From Clostridia bacterium (GTDB lineage Bacteria; Bacillota_A; Clostridia; Christensenellales; Borkfalkiaceae), in contig JAFTQI010000014.1 of assembly GCA_017462825.1 (NCBI GenBank), forward strand, positions 1 to 24,360: 24,360 nt of DNA. Direction: 5' to 3'. The first letter of the stretch is position 1. Each line of letters starts with the position of its first letter. Below the pieces are notes generated by a model. It had not been told where the DNA came from. It did not search any database and saw only the letters and a list, made by a program, of their open reading frames with translations. Positions 7,556-14,452 of this stretch are shown here, piece after piece. Both the position numbers and the translations under genes were made by a program.

Positions 7556-7714
7556 GATTGCTAACAAAGTCAGCAAAGCTTCGTGCCGCCGAAGAACTTT
7601 GTGGAAGAAAGAAAAAAACGGTGCGGACGGCACTCGCGCGTAAGGAGCGTAGCGACGGAATAGCGTAAGCGTCACCTCTGACAAATCGGCGTTTCTTAAG
7701 GCTCTTCTCTATGC
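7541..7714. repeat. 174-bp non-coding element bounded by imperfect inverted repeats
   Basis: The left end (7541-7553) and right end (7702-7714) are inverted copies of each other except at two positions, sharing GAGAAGAG and its complement CTCTTCTC. The interior holds no credible gene. It is rich in short repeated words such as GGAGCGTAGCGACGG and purine-rich runs, unlike the flanking sequence. This is the shape of a miniature inverted-repeat element. Its left end doubles as the tRNA-Ser 3' end copy, so an origin from tRNA-targeted insertion is possible. No target duplication could be established by eye. Confidence 0.4.
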
Positions 7715-7715
7715 T

Positions 7716-7744
7716 AAAAAAACGCACCCATTAAGGGTGCGTTT
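7716..7744 (-). terminator. Terminator of tRNA-Ser (minus strand)
   Basis: AAAACGCACCC and GGGTGCGTTT pair across a five-base loop. Read on the minus strand the hairpin lies a few bases after the tRNA CCA end and is followed by a run of seven T. Confidence 0.83.
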
Positions 7745-7747
7745 CCA

Positions 7748-7838
7748 TGGCGCAGAGAAGAGGATTCGAACCTCCGGACCAGTTTTCCCAGTCACACGAT
7801 TTCCAATCGTGCTCCTTAAACCACTCAGACATCTCTGC
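7748..7838 (-). tRNA. tRNA-Ser (anticodon GGA)
   Basis: Read on the minus strand, the acceptor arm GCAGAGA pairs with TCTCTGC (7752-7758). G is the discriminator base and CCA is encoded (7748-7750). The anticodon arm has the stem CACGA/TCGTG with loop TTGGAAA, giving anticodon GGA for UCC/UCU serine codons. A long variable arm (class II) and a T arm with TTCGAAT are present. The length of 91 bases with CCA fits serine tRNAs. Confidence 0.95.
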
Positions 7839-7852
7839 ATTCAAGCTTATTT

Positions 7853-7881
7853 ATATTACTGTATTTTTTTAAAAAAGGCAA
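7853..7881 (-). promoter_or_regulatory. Promoter of tRNA-Ser (minus strand)
   Basis: On the minus strand a -35 TTGCCT (7876-7881) and a -10 TAATAT (7853-7858) are separated by 17 bases of A and T runs. The tRNA begins 15 bases downstream of the -10 box. Confidence 0.68.
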
Positions 7882-7929
7882 GCGTTTTTGTCTGGGTTTA
7901 TGAAAAATCTTCAAAAAATTTATTTTTAC

Positions 7930-7960
7930 AAAAAAAGCGGACCGCTGTCAGTCCGCTTTT
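7930..7960 (-). terminator. Terminator of the DnaD-like gene (minus strand)
   Basis: AAAAGCGGAC (7933-7942) pairs with GTCCGCTTTT (7951-7960) across eight bases. On the minus strand it starts six bases past the stop codon and ends in seven T. Confidence 0.87.
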
Positions 7961-7966
7961 AGCCGC

Positions 7967-9682
7967 TTATTCGTTTGCTTTGTAGCAGTCGCAAGCCGCG
8001 CCGCTTTGTAAAAAGCCTGTGTCCGAGCAACGTTTGCAAACAAACTGCGGGGACAAGTCTTCCTCGTTGATTTTCAATGTTTGCAAAATCGTCGTTCTTT
8101 CGCTTAAAAGCTCGAATTTTTCTTTTTCTAAGCTCGGGAGCTTTGCAGGTTCGAATACCTCCGCTTTCGCAAGCGCGATTTCCATTTTCGAAAGCAATCC
8201 CGTGATTTCTTTAAAGCGTGCGTTTCCGTTCGCTTTCTTTAAGAATTTATCCGCGCGTGTTTGCGCCTTTTCGCGAAGAAGCGCATAGTAGCGTTCTCTA
8301 TCCGCTTTCGCGTTGACCGCTTCCACTGCAGGGTTTGTAAACGTGCGAGAGACGGTTGCGCTTTGAGTAGGAATTTCGCTGATCGCATAGACGTTGCCGT
8401 GTTTCCATTCGGAAAGGATTTTGTTCATATACGGCACGGGATTCGCGCTCGCTGAACTCCGTTTCGCCGCTTCCAAAATCATTTCGTCACTGAATTTCCA
8501 TTCTCGCCACGTAGCAATCATCGCAAGGTTTGCGGTGTTCTTTCTCATACCGCAAAGGGCTTGGATTTTTGTGAAAAGCTTGAGTTCGGAGTTCTTTTCT
8601 TTAAGATACTCCTTTACCGATTCGGCGCTTACAAAACCCGATTTGAACATACCGTGTACGAGTTCATTCATGGAATCAAAGTCGCCCCGCTCCGTTTTTA
8701 AGCAATAGAGCGCCAAGTCCAAAAGAGAGCTTTCTTCAAAACCGTAATTATACCATTTTTCCACGTATTCGTCGATGTATGCCGAAGGATTTTGCACTTT
8801 CACGCCAAGCTTTCTGCCCAAACGGAAGGTGAGCGTCGCCAAAAATTCTCTATCAGTGAGATATTGCTCGATTTCTTTAGGCAAGAGCTTGTTCTTTTGC
8901 GCGAGCTCGTCCAAAGTCAAATCCAACGAAGTCATACTGCCCCGCTTGAGCTTTTTCGCCGCCGCAATGATTGCCGTTTTGGTGAAACCGAGATTTTCCG
9001 TCCATTTCCCATAAAGCGCGTAGTCCGTTTCGTCGGGGATGCGCTGATAAATCGACATCGCGTTATAGATGGAGATCACGTCGCCTTCATGCGCGTTGTA
9101 ATTCGAGAGTTCTTTTTCCACTTGTTCGTAGGTAGTAAAGCCGCCGCTGATGAGCTTTTTCGCTTTATTGAAGACGTAGGAAGGGGAAATAGCTTCGCCC
9201 TGCTTATTGATACAGTACTCGGTGATAAGTAAAAAGGCTTGGGGCTGGATGTCGTTTTCGTCCAAGAACCGCATATATTTGATGTATTCTTTTGAGGAAA
9301 TGAACTTGCCCACTTTTTGAAATTTGCGTTGCAATTCCTTGTTGAAATCAGCATACTGCTCATGGTGGGATTTTTTCGGCCGACCGATTGCCGTTTTCAC
9401 GGGAAGATACTGCACCGTCAAGGGCTCTTGCGCGAGGATTTCCACCAAGTCGTAATCTTCCCACAAAAGGAACGCCGTGCGAATTTCTTCCTTAGTACAT
9501 TTCAAGACTTCCGCCATAGAAGCGACGCTAAAATCGGACGAAACGTTTTCGCAAAGGTAAAGACCGTAAAGGTACACCTTTACGGCAAAGCCGTCCGCTT
9601 CGGGCAAATATTTGGTAATGAATTTGTTTTCGATAATCGTATATGAATTATCGTTATCTTTGGAAAAAGAACAAAACGCCAT
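7967..9682 (-). CDS. DnaD/DnaB2-repeat replication protein with DnaC-like C-terminal zinc module
   Basis: This 571-residue cytosolic protein resembles the DnaD/DnaB family that helps load the replicative helicase in Bacillota. An N-terminal winged-helix-like region (about 15-100) is followed by several DnaD-type helical units: about 125-192, about 300-362 and a last one about 370-432 with the typical WREWKFSDEMILEA and YMNKILSEWKHGN elements. Residues 460-571 look different: a charged coiled-coil-like stretch, then KFELLSERTTILQTLKI and four cysteines (549, 552, 564, 566) in a CxxC-DTGF-CxC arrangement. That is the pattern at the start of DnaC-type helicase loaders, yet no AAA+ domain follows here. 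ATG at 9682 is preferred because AAGGCGGT lies about six bases upstream; the frame extends 19 codons further. It is the only minus-strand protein gene in the window. Confidence 0.83.
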   Translation of the reverse strand: MAFCSFSKDNDNSYTIIENKFITKYLPEADGFAVKVYLYGLYLCENVSSDFSVASMAEVLKCTKEEIRTAFLLWEDYDLVEILAQEPLTVQYLPVKTAIGRPKKSHHEQYADFNKELQRKFQKVGKFISSKEYIKYMRFLDENDIQPQAFLLITEYCINKQGEAISPSYVFNKAKKLISGGFTTYEQVEKELSNYNAHEGDVISIYNAMSIYQRIPDETDYALYGKWTENLGFTKTAIIAAAKKLKRGSMTSLDLTLDELAQKNKLLPKEIEQYLTDREFLATLTFRLGRKLGVKVQNPSAYIDEYVEKWYNYGFEESSLLDLALYCLKTERGDFDSMNELVHGMFKSGFVSAESVKEYLKEKNSELKLFTKIQALCGMRKNTANLAMIATWREWKFSDEMILEAAKRSSASANPVPYMNKILSEWKHGNVYAISEIPTQSATVSRTFTNPAVEAVNAKADRERYYALLREKAQTRADKFLKKANGNARFKEITGLLSKMEIALAKAEVFEPAKLPSLEKEKFELLSERTTILQTLKINEEDLSPQFVCKRCSDTGFLQSGAACDCYKANE

Positions 9683-9743
9683 GAAATTACCGCCTTGAAT
9701 TGTGTAAATTAGGAAAAATTTTACGCTTTTAACCGACATTGCC

Positions 9744-9772
9744 TTGCATTTCTAAAAGAAATGGTGTATAAT
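9744..9772 (+). promoter_or_regulatory. Plus-strand promoter upstream of the hydrolase-fold gene
   Basis: TTGCAT (9744-9749) and TATAAT (9767-9772) are separated by 17 bases. The next plus-strand gene starts 168 bases downstream, which is rather far, so this promoter assignment is tentative. Confidence 0.5.
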
Positions 9773-9815
9773 AATGTAGCGAATTTTTAGCGTAAGCCTA
9801 AAAGAACGTACGTAC

Positions 9816-9844
9816 ATTATACCCGTTTTCAAAGAGAAAAGCAA
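9816..9844 (-). promoter_or_regulatory. Minus-strand promoter of the DnaD-like gene
   Basis: On the minus strand TTGCTT (9839-9844) and TATAAT (9816-9821) have a 17-base spacer. The DnaD-like start codon lies about 134 bases downstream. It faces outward from the opposite-strand promoter at 9744-9772, so the two transcripts would overlap over about 45-70 bases. Confidence 0.62.
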
Positions 9845-9940
9845 GGTGTTTTGGAATACTTTTTCGAGATTTTCGGAAAAATGTACGTTTGAGTTCTTGG
9901 CGTCGCGCAAGCAAAAATAAAAAGCGGTAAGAAACCAAAT

Positions 9941-11641
9941 ATGATTTTAAGCGCAATTTCTCTTTGGAAAAAATTTGATACGGGGCTGGTTCTCAACGCA
10001 AGCGAGTGGGGCTTCGAAGAAAAGGACAACGGAAAATTCCACCACGTCACTTATCACGGGCACGAGGCAAAGGACGGTCGTGTGCGCATTTACGCGCGTT
10101 TCGCGCGCCCGCACGGGAAAGAAAAAACGCCTGCCGTGTTGCTTTTGCCCGACGTCGGTAAAACGTACGACGAAGAATTGATGGGGTATTTTTTGGAACG
10201 CGGCTATGCGGTGTTGATGCCCGATTATAGCGGTAAAATGTCCTCGGACGGTGAAGGAGTCATGCGCACCATTTATCCGCCCTCTTTAGGATACGGTAAT
10301 TTTGAAAAGGCGCAAGGGCTTTCTAGTATGGAAAATACGACGCCCGATAAGACTACTTGGATAGAGTGGGCGTACGTGGCGCTGTACTCCTTGAAATATC
10401 TAAAAGAACGGGAGGATATTGGTAACGTAGGGATTGTCGGCGTGCGTATGGGCGGTGAAATCGCTTGGCACGCAATGCTTTCGCCCGACGTAAAATGCGG
10501 CGTACCCATCAACGCGACGGGTTGGAATTCCTTTATGAGCGTCGCTAAATTCGGCGACAACGTCAAGCAAAACTTGAGCGACGAAACGCGCGCCCATATT
10601 GCGGCTGTGGAAGCGCAGTCCTATGCGCCGTACGTAAAATGTCCCGTTTTGATGCTTTGCGCGCTTCGCGACGACCGTTTCGATTGCGACCGCGCTTATG
10701 ATACCTATTCCCGTATCGGCGCTAAGGAAGACCATGCGCTCGTGTACTCGTCCGAAAGCGGGGCGTGTATCGGTCCAAACGGACTTGCGGATATGGATTT
10801 GTTCTTGGAAAAGAACTTAAAAGGTAGAGAAATTTATATTCCCGAGACCTTAAACGTAGCGTTGGAGGAAGGGGAAAACGGCTTGGATATCACTGTTTTC
10901 TGCGATAAAGAAGGGCTTTTGGAAGAAGCGGGCGTGTACTACGCGGAAGCGGACGTGTGCACCAAACCTGCCTATCGAGAATGGCGGAAAATCGTAAAAA
11001 TCGACGGTCGTTCGGTCAAAAACAGTACGGCGCACTGTACGGTTAAACCGTTTGCGGGAGCGAGCGCGGTGTTTGTTTACGCTTACGCGAAATACATCAA
11101 CGGCTTTAGAGTGATGTCGAAAATCGTATCCAAGCGTTTGACGAACGTGCAAAAGAGCGCGGTGAAAAGCCGTATGCTCTTTCAAGGCAAGGAAATGGAC
11201 ACTTTTGGCGTGGCGCAACACGAAAACTATTCCATCGGCGGGATTTTCTTGGAAAGGGAAGCGATACCCAAAAAAGTGCTTGGGTACGGCGGCATTTACG
11301 GTGCCTACTCGGTGGGCGGTATTAAGACTTATAAAATCAGTTCGCCTCGCTACGTTCCCGATGAAAACGCATTCTTGGAATTTGACGCCTACTCGGCGGT
11401 CGCGCAGGATTTGAAGATTTCCATAGAAGTCGCGGATATGGACGCAAGCTCGGAGCTTTATAGCTGCGAAGTTCCTATCAGGGGCGGCGGGAAATGGAAG
11501 AGAATGATTCTCAAAGCGGCGGATTTCAAGGGCGAAAAGAGCGGTATGCCTTTGACGAATTTCTATAAAGGCAGCGCGCTTTTGTTCGATTGCGCGGGAG
11601 AAGAAACGGAGTTTGCAATCACGAACATACTTTGGTTGTAG
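9941..11641 (+). CDS. Alpha/beta-hydrolase-fold protein lacking the serine nucleophile, with C-terminal beta-sandwich-like region
   Basis: This 566-residue protein starts with an alpha/beta-hydrolase domain of the dienelactone hydrolase/acetyl-xylan esterase type: strand PAVLLLPD with loop VGKTYD (about 64-76), GYAVLMPDYSG (89-98) and the elbow strand VGIVGVRMGG (163-172). The elbow normally reads GxSxG, but here it reads G-V-R-M-G, so Arg169 replaces the catalytic Ser. An acid-loop equivalent LCALRDDRF is present, while the expected catalytic His region reads SESGACIG without His. Residues 300-566 are beta-rich and end in a segment resembling carbohydrate-binding sandwiches. There is no signal peptide, so it should be cytosolic. 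The start has only a weak GGTAAG upstream. It is probably a non-catalytic relative or a binding protein; alternatively another residue serves as nucleophile. Confidence 0.78.
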   Translation: MILSAISLWKKFDTGLVLNASEWGFEEKDNGKFHHVTYHGHEAKDGRVRIYARFARPHGKEKTPAVLLLPDVGKTYDEELMGYFLERGYAVLMPDYSGKMSSDGEGVMRTIYPPSLGYGNFEKAQGLSSMENTTPDKTTWIEWAYVALYSLKYLKEREDIGNVGIVGVRMGGEIAWHAMLSPDVKCGVPINATGWNSFMSVAKFGDNVKQNLSDETRAHIAAVEAQSYAPYVKCPVLMLCALRDDRFDCDRAYDTYSRIGAKEDHALVYSSESGACIGPNGLADMDLFLEKNLKGREIYIPETLNVALEEGENGLDITVFCDKEGLLEEAGVYYAEADVCTKPAYREWRKIVKIDGRSVKNSTAHCTVKPFAGASAVFVYAYAKYINGFRVMSKIVSKRLTNVQKSAVKSRMLFQGKEMDTFGVAQHENYSIGGIFLEREAIPKKVLGYGGIYGAYSVGGIKTYKISSPRYVPDENAFLEFDAYSAVAQDLKISIEVADMDASSELYSCEVPIRGGGKWKRMILKAADFKGEKSGMPLTNFYKGSALLFDCAGEETEFAITNILWL

Positions 11642-11662
11642 CAAGGCTGAGCCTTGACCCAG
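11642..11662. repeat. Intergenic palindromic repeat, copy 1
   Basis: Twenty-one bases identical to 15831-15851. They contain the palindrome CAAGGCTGAGCCTTG followed by ACCCAG. This copy begins immediately after the stop codon of the hydrolase-fold gene. A degraded relative (GGGGCTGAGCTTAA) may lie at 11740-11753. Confidence 0.75.
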
Positions 11663-11779
11663 TTTTAGCACCTTTTCTTACGTTTTTAATGGGCTACGCG
11701 GCTGCTTTGGGCGGGTGCGTATGAAACGAGTTTTTGAAAGGGGCTGAGCTTAATAAAAGGGAAAGCATATCGAATAATT

Positions 11780-11965
11780 ATGCAAATTGATGATAAAATT
11801 ACCTTAAAAAAGACACACCCTTGCGGCGGTAAGGAATGGAAAATCGCGCGTATTGGCGCGGATATTAAACTGCAATGCCTTACCTGCGGCAAATACGTAA
11901 ACTTGACGCGCGACGAACTCAAAAAGCGCGCGGTTGGGGTAGGACAAGCAAAGGAGCAAGCGTGA
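11780..11965 (+). CDS. DUF951 family protein
   Basis: This 61-residue basic protein matches DUF951: ITLKKTHPCGGKEWKI near the start, a RIGADIKLQC strand, CLTCGKYV with a CxxC pair, and TRDELKK. With the earlier Cys (in HPCGG) the protein could bind a metal. The family is common and short in Bacillota, and its function is not established. The ribosome binding site is weak (GGGAAAG about 14 bases upstream), but the N-terminus agrees with family members. Its last codons carry the strong AAGGAG site for the signal peptidase gene, which starts within its stop codon, so the two are coupled. Confidence 0.88.
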   Translation: MQIDDKITLKKTHPCGGKEWKIARIGADIKLQCLTCGKYVNLTRDELKKRAVGVGQAKEQA

Positions 11966-12624
11966 ACACGAGAGATTTACGGGAAAGTGAATTATATAAA
12001 CGCCGCTTTGGAGAGAAAGAAAGTTCTTGGTGGTGGTTGCTCGTTGTGGCGCTTTGCTGCGTTTTGGCGGTATTTGGCGTAAGGCAGTATTTTACGAGTC
12101 ATTACGGCGGCGTAGTGGTGGACGGCGCGTCCATGGATAAGACTCTTGCAGACGGACAGCAATTGCTTATGGAGTACGTGGACGACGGCAGGCAAGCCAA
12201 GCGCGGCGACATTATCGTTTTGGACGTGAGCAAACATCCTGAAATTGTGGAGTACAACAAAAAGCATCCAAGCAAGCAAGTTTCTTTCTTAATCAAACGC
12301 TTGATTGCGATTGAAGGGGATAAGGTCATGTGCACGGATGGGCAAATTTCCATTTGTTATGCAGGCACGTCTGAATGGGTGCTTTTGAATGAGCCGTATG
12401 CCTACTATATTAACCGTGAAATCTATGATTTCAAAGAACCGTACGTCGTGGGAGAAAACGAGATTTTCTTCCTTGGCGACAATCGGAATATCAGTTTGGA
12501 TAGCCGATACAATGAAGGCTATTCACACTTGGAAGACAGTTTATATACCTTTGATGAAATTTACGGGATTGTACCCGATTGGGCGGTCAAATACCGCAAA
12601 CTATTTAATTTTTTACTTTTCTAA
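11962..12624 (+). CDS. lepB: Signal peptidase I
   Basis: This 220-residue membrane protease removes type I signal peptides from exported proteins. One N-terminal membrane segment (about 23-42) is followed by GASMDKTL with catalytic Ser57, FLIKRLIAIEGD with catalytic Lys112, and the box FFLGDNRNISLDSR (169-182), all in the expected order and spacing. The start is GTG at 11962, which overlaps the TGA of the DUF951 gene and has AAGGAG five bases upstream. The frame extends further upstream but lacks a good site. The catalytic domain should face outside. It is Gram-positive SipS-like, with a short N-terminal anchor. Confidence 0.95.
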   Translation: MNTRDLRESELYKRRFGEKESSWWWLLVVALCCVLAVFGVRQYFTSHYGGVVVDGASMDKTLADGQQLLMEYVDDGRQAKRGDIIVLDVSKHPEIVEYNKKHPSKQVSFLIKRLIAIEGDKVMCTDGQISICYAGTSEWVLLNEPYAYYINREIYDFKEPYVVGENEIFFLGDNRNISLDSRYNEGYSHLEDSLYTFDEIYGIVPDWAVKYRKLFNFLLF

Positions 12625-12648
12625 CCGAGAAGAAAGGAGTGAATGATT

Positions 12649-13494
12649 ATGAAAATTCGTATTACGTCGGACAGTACTTGTGACTTAAATCACTTGATTG
12701 AAGAACGGAACATTGGCATTTTGCCCTTGCAGGTTACGTTGGACGATAAGTCTTATCGCGACGGCGAGGACATTACGCCCACCGATATTTTTAAGTTTGT
12801 CAAAGAAACGGGAATTTTGCCCAAGACGAGCGCGCCGAGCATTGGCGATTACGAAGAATTTTTTAAGGTGGAATTGGAATCGGGCTACGATTGCGTAATC
12901 CATTTCAACATTTCCGCAAAGAGTTCAGGCTCGCATAACATGGCAAAGCAGGCGGCGGAAAGCTTTGGCGGCAAAGTGCGCGTAATCGACTCTATGGCGC
13001 TTTCGACAGGGCAAGGTTTGCTCGTTATGAAAGCGGCGGATATGCGCGACGAGGGCAAGAGCGCGGACGAAATTGAAAAGGAAATTTTAGCGTTGCGCAC
13101 AAAGGTCAATACCTCTTTCGTGCCCGATAGTTTGGACTATTTGCATAAGGGCGGCAGAGTGTCGGGTATGGTAAAGACGGTGGCGGCGATGTTCAAAATC
13201 CATCCCTTGATTTATATGGATGACGGTCAGCTTGTGCCCGGTAAAAAGTACCGCGGTAAGCCCGAAGTTTACTTAAAACAGTACGTAGAGGATTTGAAGA
13301 ATCAATATCCCGATTACGACAGGACCCGTTGTTTTATTACCCATTCCACAGCCGATCAGGTATTCGTGGACGCGGCGAAAGAAAAAGTGGCGGAATTGTT
13401 CGAGTTTGATGAAGTGATTGAAACGGTCGCGGGGTCGATTATCACCAGCCATTGCGGCAAAAACACGCTCGGCGTACTTTTCATCACGAAATAA
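12649..13494 (+). CDS. DegV family fatty-acid-binding protein
   Basis: This 281-residue cytosolic protein follows the DegV family throughout: the opening strand IRITSDSTCDL, KTSAPSIGDYEEFF with the TSxPS motif, an SGSHNMAKQA segment, VIDSMALSTGQG, and FVPDSLDYLHKGGRVSG. Known members bind a fatty acid between two domains and hand it to the FakA kinase for incorporation into phospholipid. No fakA is visible here. ATG 12649 is chosen because AAAGGAG ends nine bases upstream; ATG 12643 would leave only three bases. The downstream gene begins 18 bases after the stop, so they probably share a transcript. Confidence 0.94.
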   Translation: MKIRITSDSTCDLNHLIEERNIGILPLQVTLDDKSYRDGEDITPTDIFKFVKETGILPKTSAPSIGDYEEFFKVELESGYDCVIHFNISAKSSGSHNMAKQAAESFGGKVRVIDSMALSTGQGLLVMKAADMRDEGKSADEIEKEILALRTKVNTSFVPDSLDYLHKGGRVSGMVKTVAAMFKIHPLIYMDDGQLVPGKKYRGKPEVYLKQYVEDLKNQYPDYDRTRCFITHSTADQVFVDAAKEKVAELFEFDEVIETVAGSIITSHCGKNTLGVLFITK

Positions 13495-13512
13495 AAGGGG
13501 AAGAATTAGAAA

Positions 13513-14127
13513 ATGGTTTCCGTATACAATGACGCTTATTTTTTGAAAACCTACAAACAAAAGAGAAGAATTTTTTGGTTCTTTATGGCGGTTACGTTTG
13601 CATACCTGCTTTTCAGCCTTGTTTGTTGGATTTACTATATGGGTTTGCCTTACGGCGTAGCAAGGGCAAAAGCGCCGAAGTGGGCGGTGTATATCGCAAC
13701 GGCGGTATATATCGTGTTCGCGTTTCCCTACTTGGCGATCAAGTGGAGCAGAGTGAGAAGATACTACCGTATGCTCACCTACGTTTCGGAGGGTTTGAAA
13801 AACGAAGAAAAGAATTATTTCTACTGTTTCGACGAAAAGAGTTTGCAAAAGGATAACATCGACGTTATGGCTTGCGTGTTTGAAACGTGGAATAAAAAGA
13901 AACAGGAATGGAGAGAGCGCGAGGCGTATTTCGATCCCGAAATGCCCCTGCCCGATTTTGACAGCGGGGATTACGTGCAGTATATCGTACAAAGTAACTT
14001 TGTGATTCAATACAATATCATCACGAAAAAAGCGCTTGAATTCGAAGAAGTGGACGATGATTATCAGGAGTCCTTGGAATCCGTCCGCGAAACGGAAAAA
14101 CTGATTGAACAAAGAACGGAAGAATAA
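13513..14127 (+). CDS. Two-transmembrane protein of unknown function
   Basis: This 204-residue protein has two hydrophobic helices (about 19-43 and 57-77) connected by a short polar loop. A basic RVRRYYR stretch follows, then a charged, mostly acidic soluble domain to the end. By the positive-inside rule both ends should be cytosolic. The soluble part contains YVQYIVQSNFVIQYNII, which suggests a beta sheet, and a terminal helix rich in Glu. I do not recognise the family. It sits between degV and the ACT/UPF0210 pair with short gaps, so co-transcription is likely. AAAAGGGGAAG lies about 12 bases before the start. Confidence 0.82.
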   Translation: MVSVYNDAYFLKTYKQKRRIFWFFMAVTFAYLLFSLVCWIYYMGLPYGVARAKAPKWAVYIATAVYIVFAFPYLAIKWSRVRRYYRMLTYVSEGLKNEEKNYFYCFDEKSLQKDNIDVMACVFETWNKKKQEWREREAYFDPEMPLPDFDSGDYVQYIVQSNFVIQYNIITKKALEFEEVDDDYQESLESVRETEKLIEQRTEE

Positions 14128-14164
14128 TTTAGATACTGAGAGAAAAAGAAAGGAGAAATTTATT

Positions 14165-14434
14165 ATGAGAGCAGTCGTCACCGTAACGGGTAAAGACAAG
14201 AAAGGTATTATTGCAAAGGTCAGCGCGTTTTTGGCGGAACGCGGCGTAAATATCGAAGATATTTCCCAAACGATCATGGGGGAATATTTCGCGATGATTA
14301 TGATTGTGGATATGAGCGAATCAAAAACGGAGCTTTCCGTTCTTGCGAAAGAATGCGCGGATATGGGCAAGCAAATCGGTATGGCGATTTATATGCAGCA
14401 CGAAGACATCTTCAACGCAATGCATAACGTGTAA
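14165..14434 (+). CDS. ACT domain protein (UPF0237)
   Basis: This 89-residue protein is a single ACT domain: AVVTVTGKDKKGIIAKVSAFLAERGVNIEDISQTIMG, with the ligand-loop glycine and the second strand AMIMIVDM. It matches UPF0237, the partner of UPF0210 in many Bacillota, where the two genes are adjacent as here. ACT domains bind amino acids or similar small ligands; the ligand here is unknown. ATG 14165 has AAAGGAG nine bases upstream. An upstream in-frame ATG at 14105 overlaps the preceding gene and has no matching site. Confidence 0.92.
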   Translation: MRAVVTVTGKDKKGIIAKVSAFLAERGVNIEDISQTIMGEYFAMIMIVDMSESKTELSVLAKECADMGKQIGMAIYMQHEDIFNAMHNV

Positions 14435-14452
14435 GGCGTAAGGAGATAAGAT

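Noticed and set aside
7527..7727. 66-codon minus-strand frame within the inverted-repeat element
   Set aside because: It covers the displaced tRNA end and the repeat interior. The Ser/Arg/Phe-rich product looks like translation of a non-coding repeat, and no ribosome binding site was seen.
7388..7966. Integrated phage or genomic island at tRNA-Ser
   Set aside because: Only about 200 bases separate the two tRNA-end copies and no integrase or cargo gene is present.
7737..7985. 82-codon plus-strand frame
   Set aside because: It runs across tRNA-Ser and the terminator of the DnaD-like gene in antisense.
9683..9739. 19-codon N-terminal extension of the DnaD-like protein
   Set aside because: The ATG at 9682 has AAGGCGGT at good distance, and the extension is not needed for the domain.
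11875..11961. Upstream extension of the signal peptidase frame
   Set aside because: It overlaps the DUF951 gene in another frame; GTG 11962 has a perfectly spaced AAGGAG and gives a normal SipS-like N-terminus.
13273..14370. 365-codon open frame on the minus strand
   Set aside because: It lies antisense to degV, the two-TM gene and the ACT gene, all of which have good starts and family matches. Its composition is that of an antisense shadow and it has no ribosome binding site.
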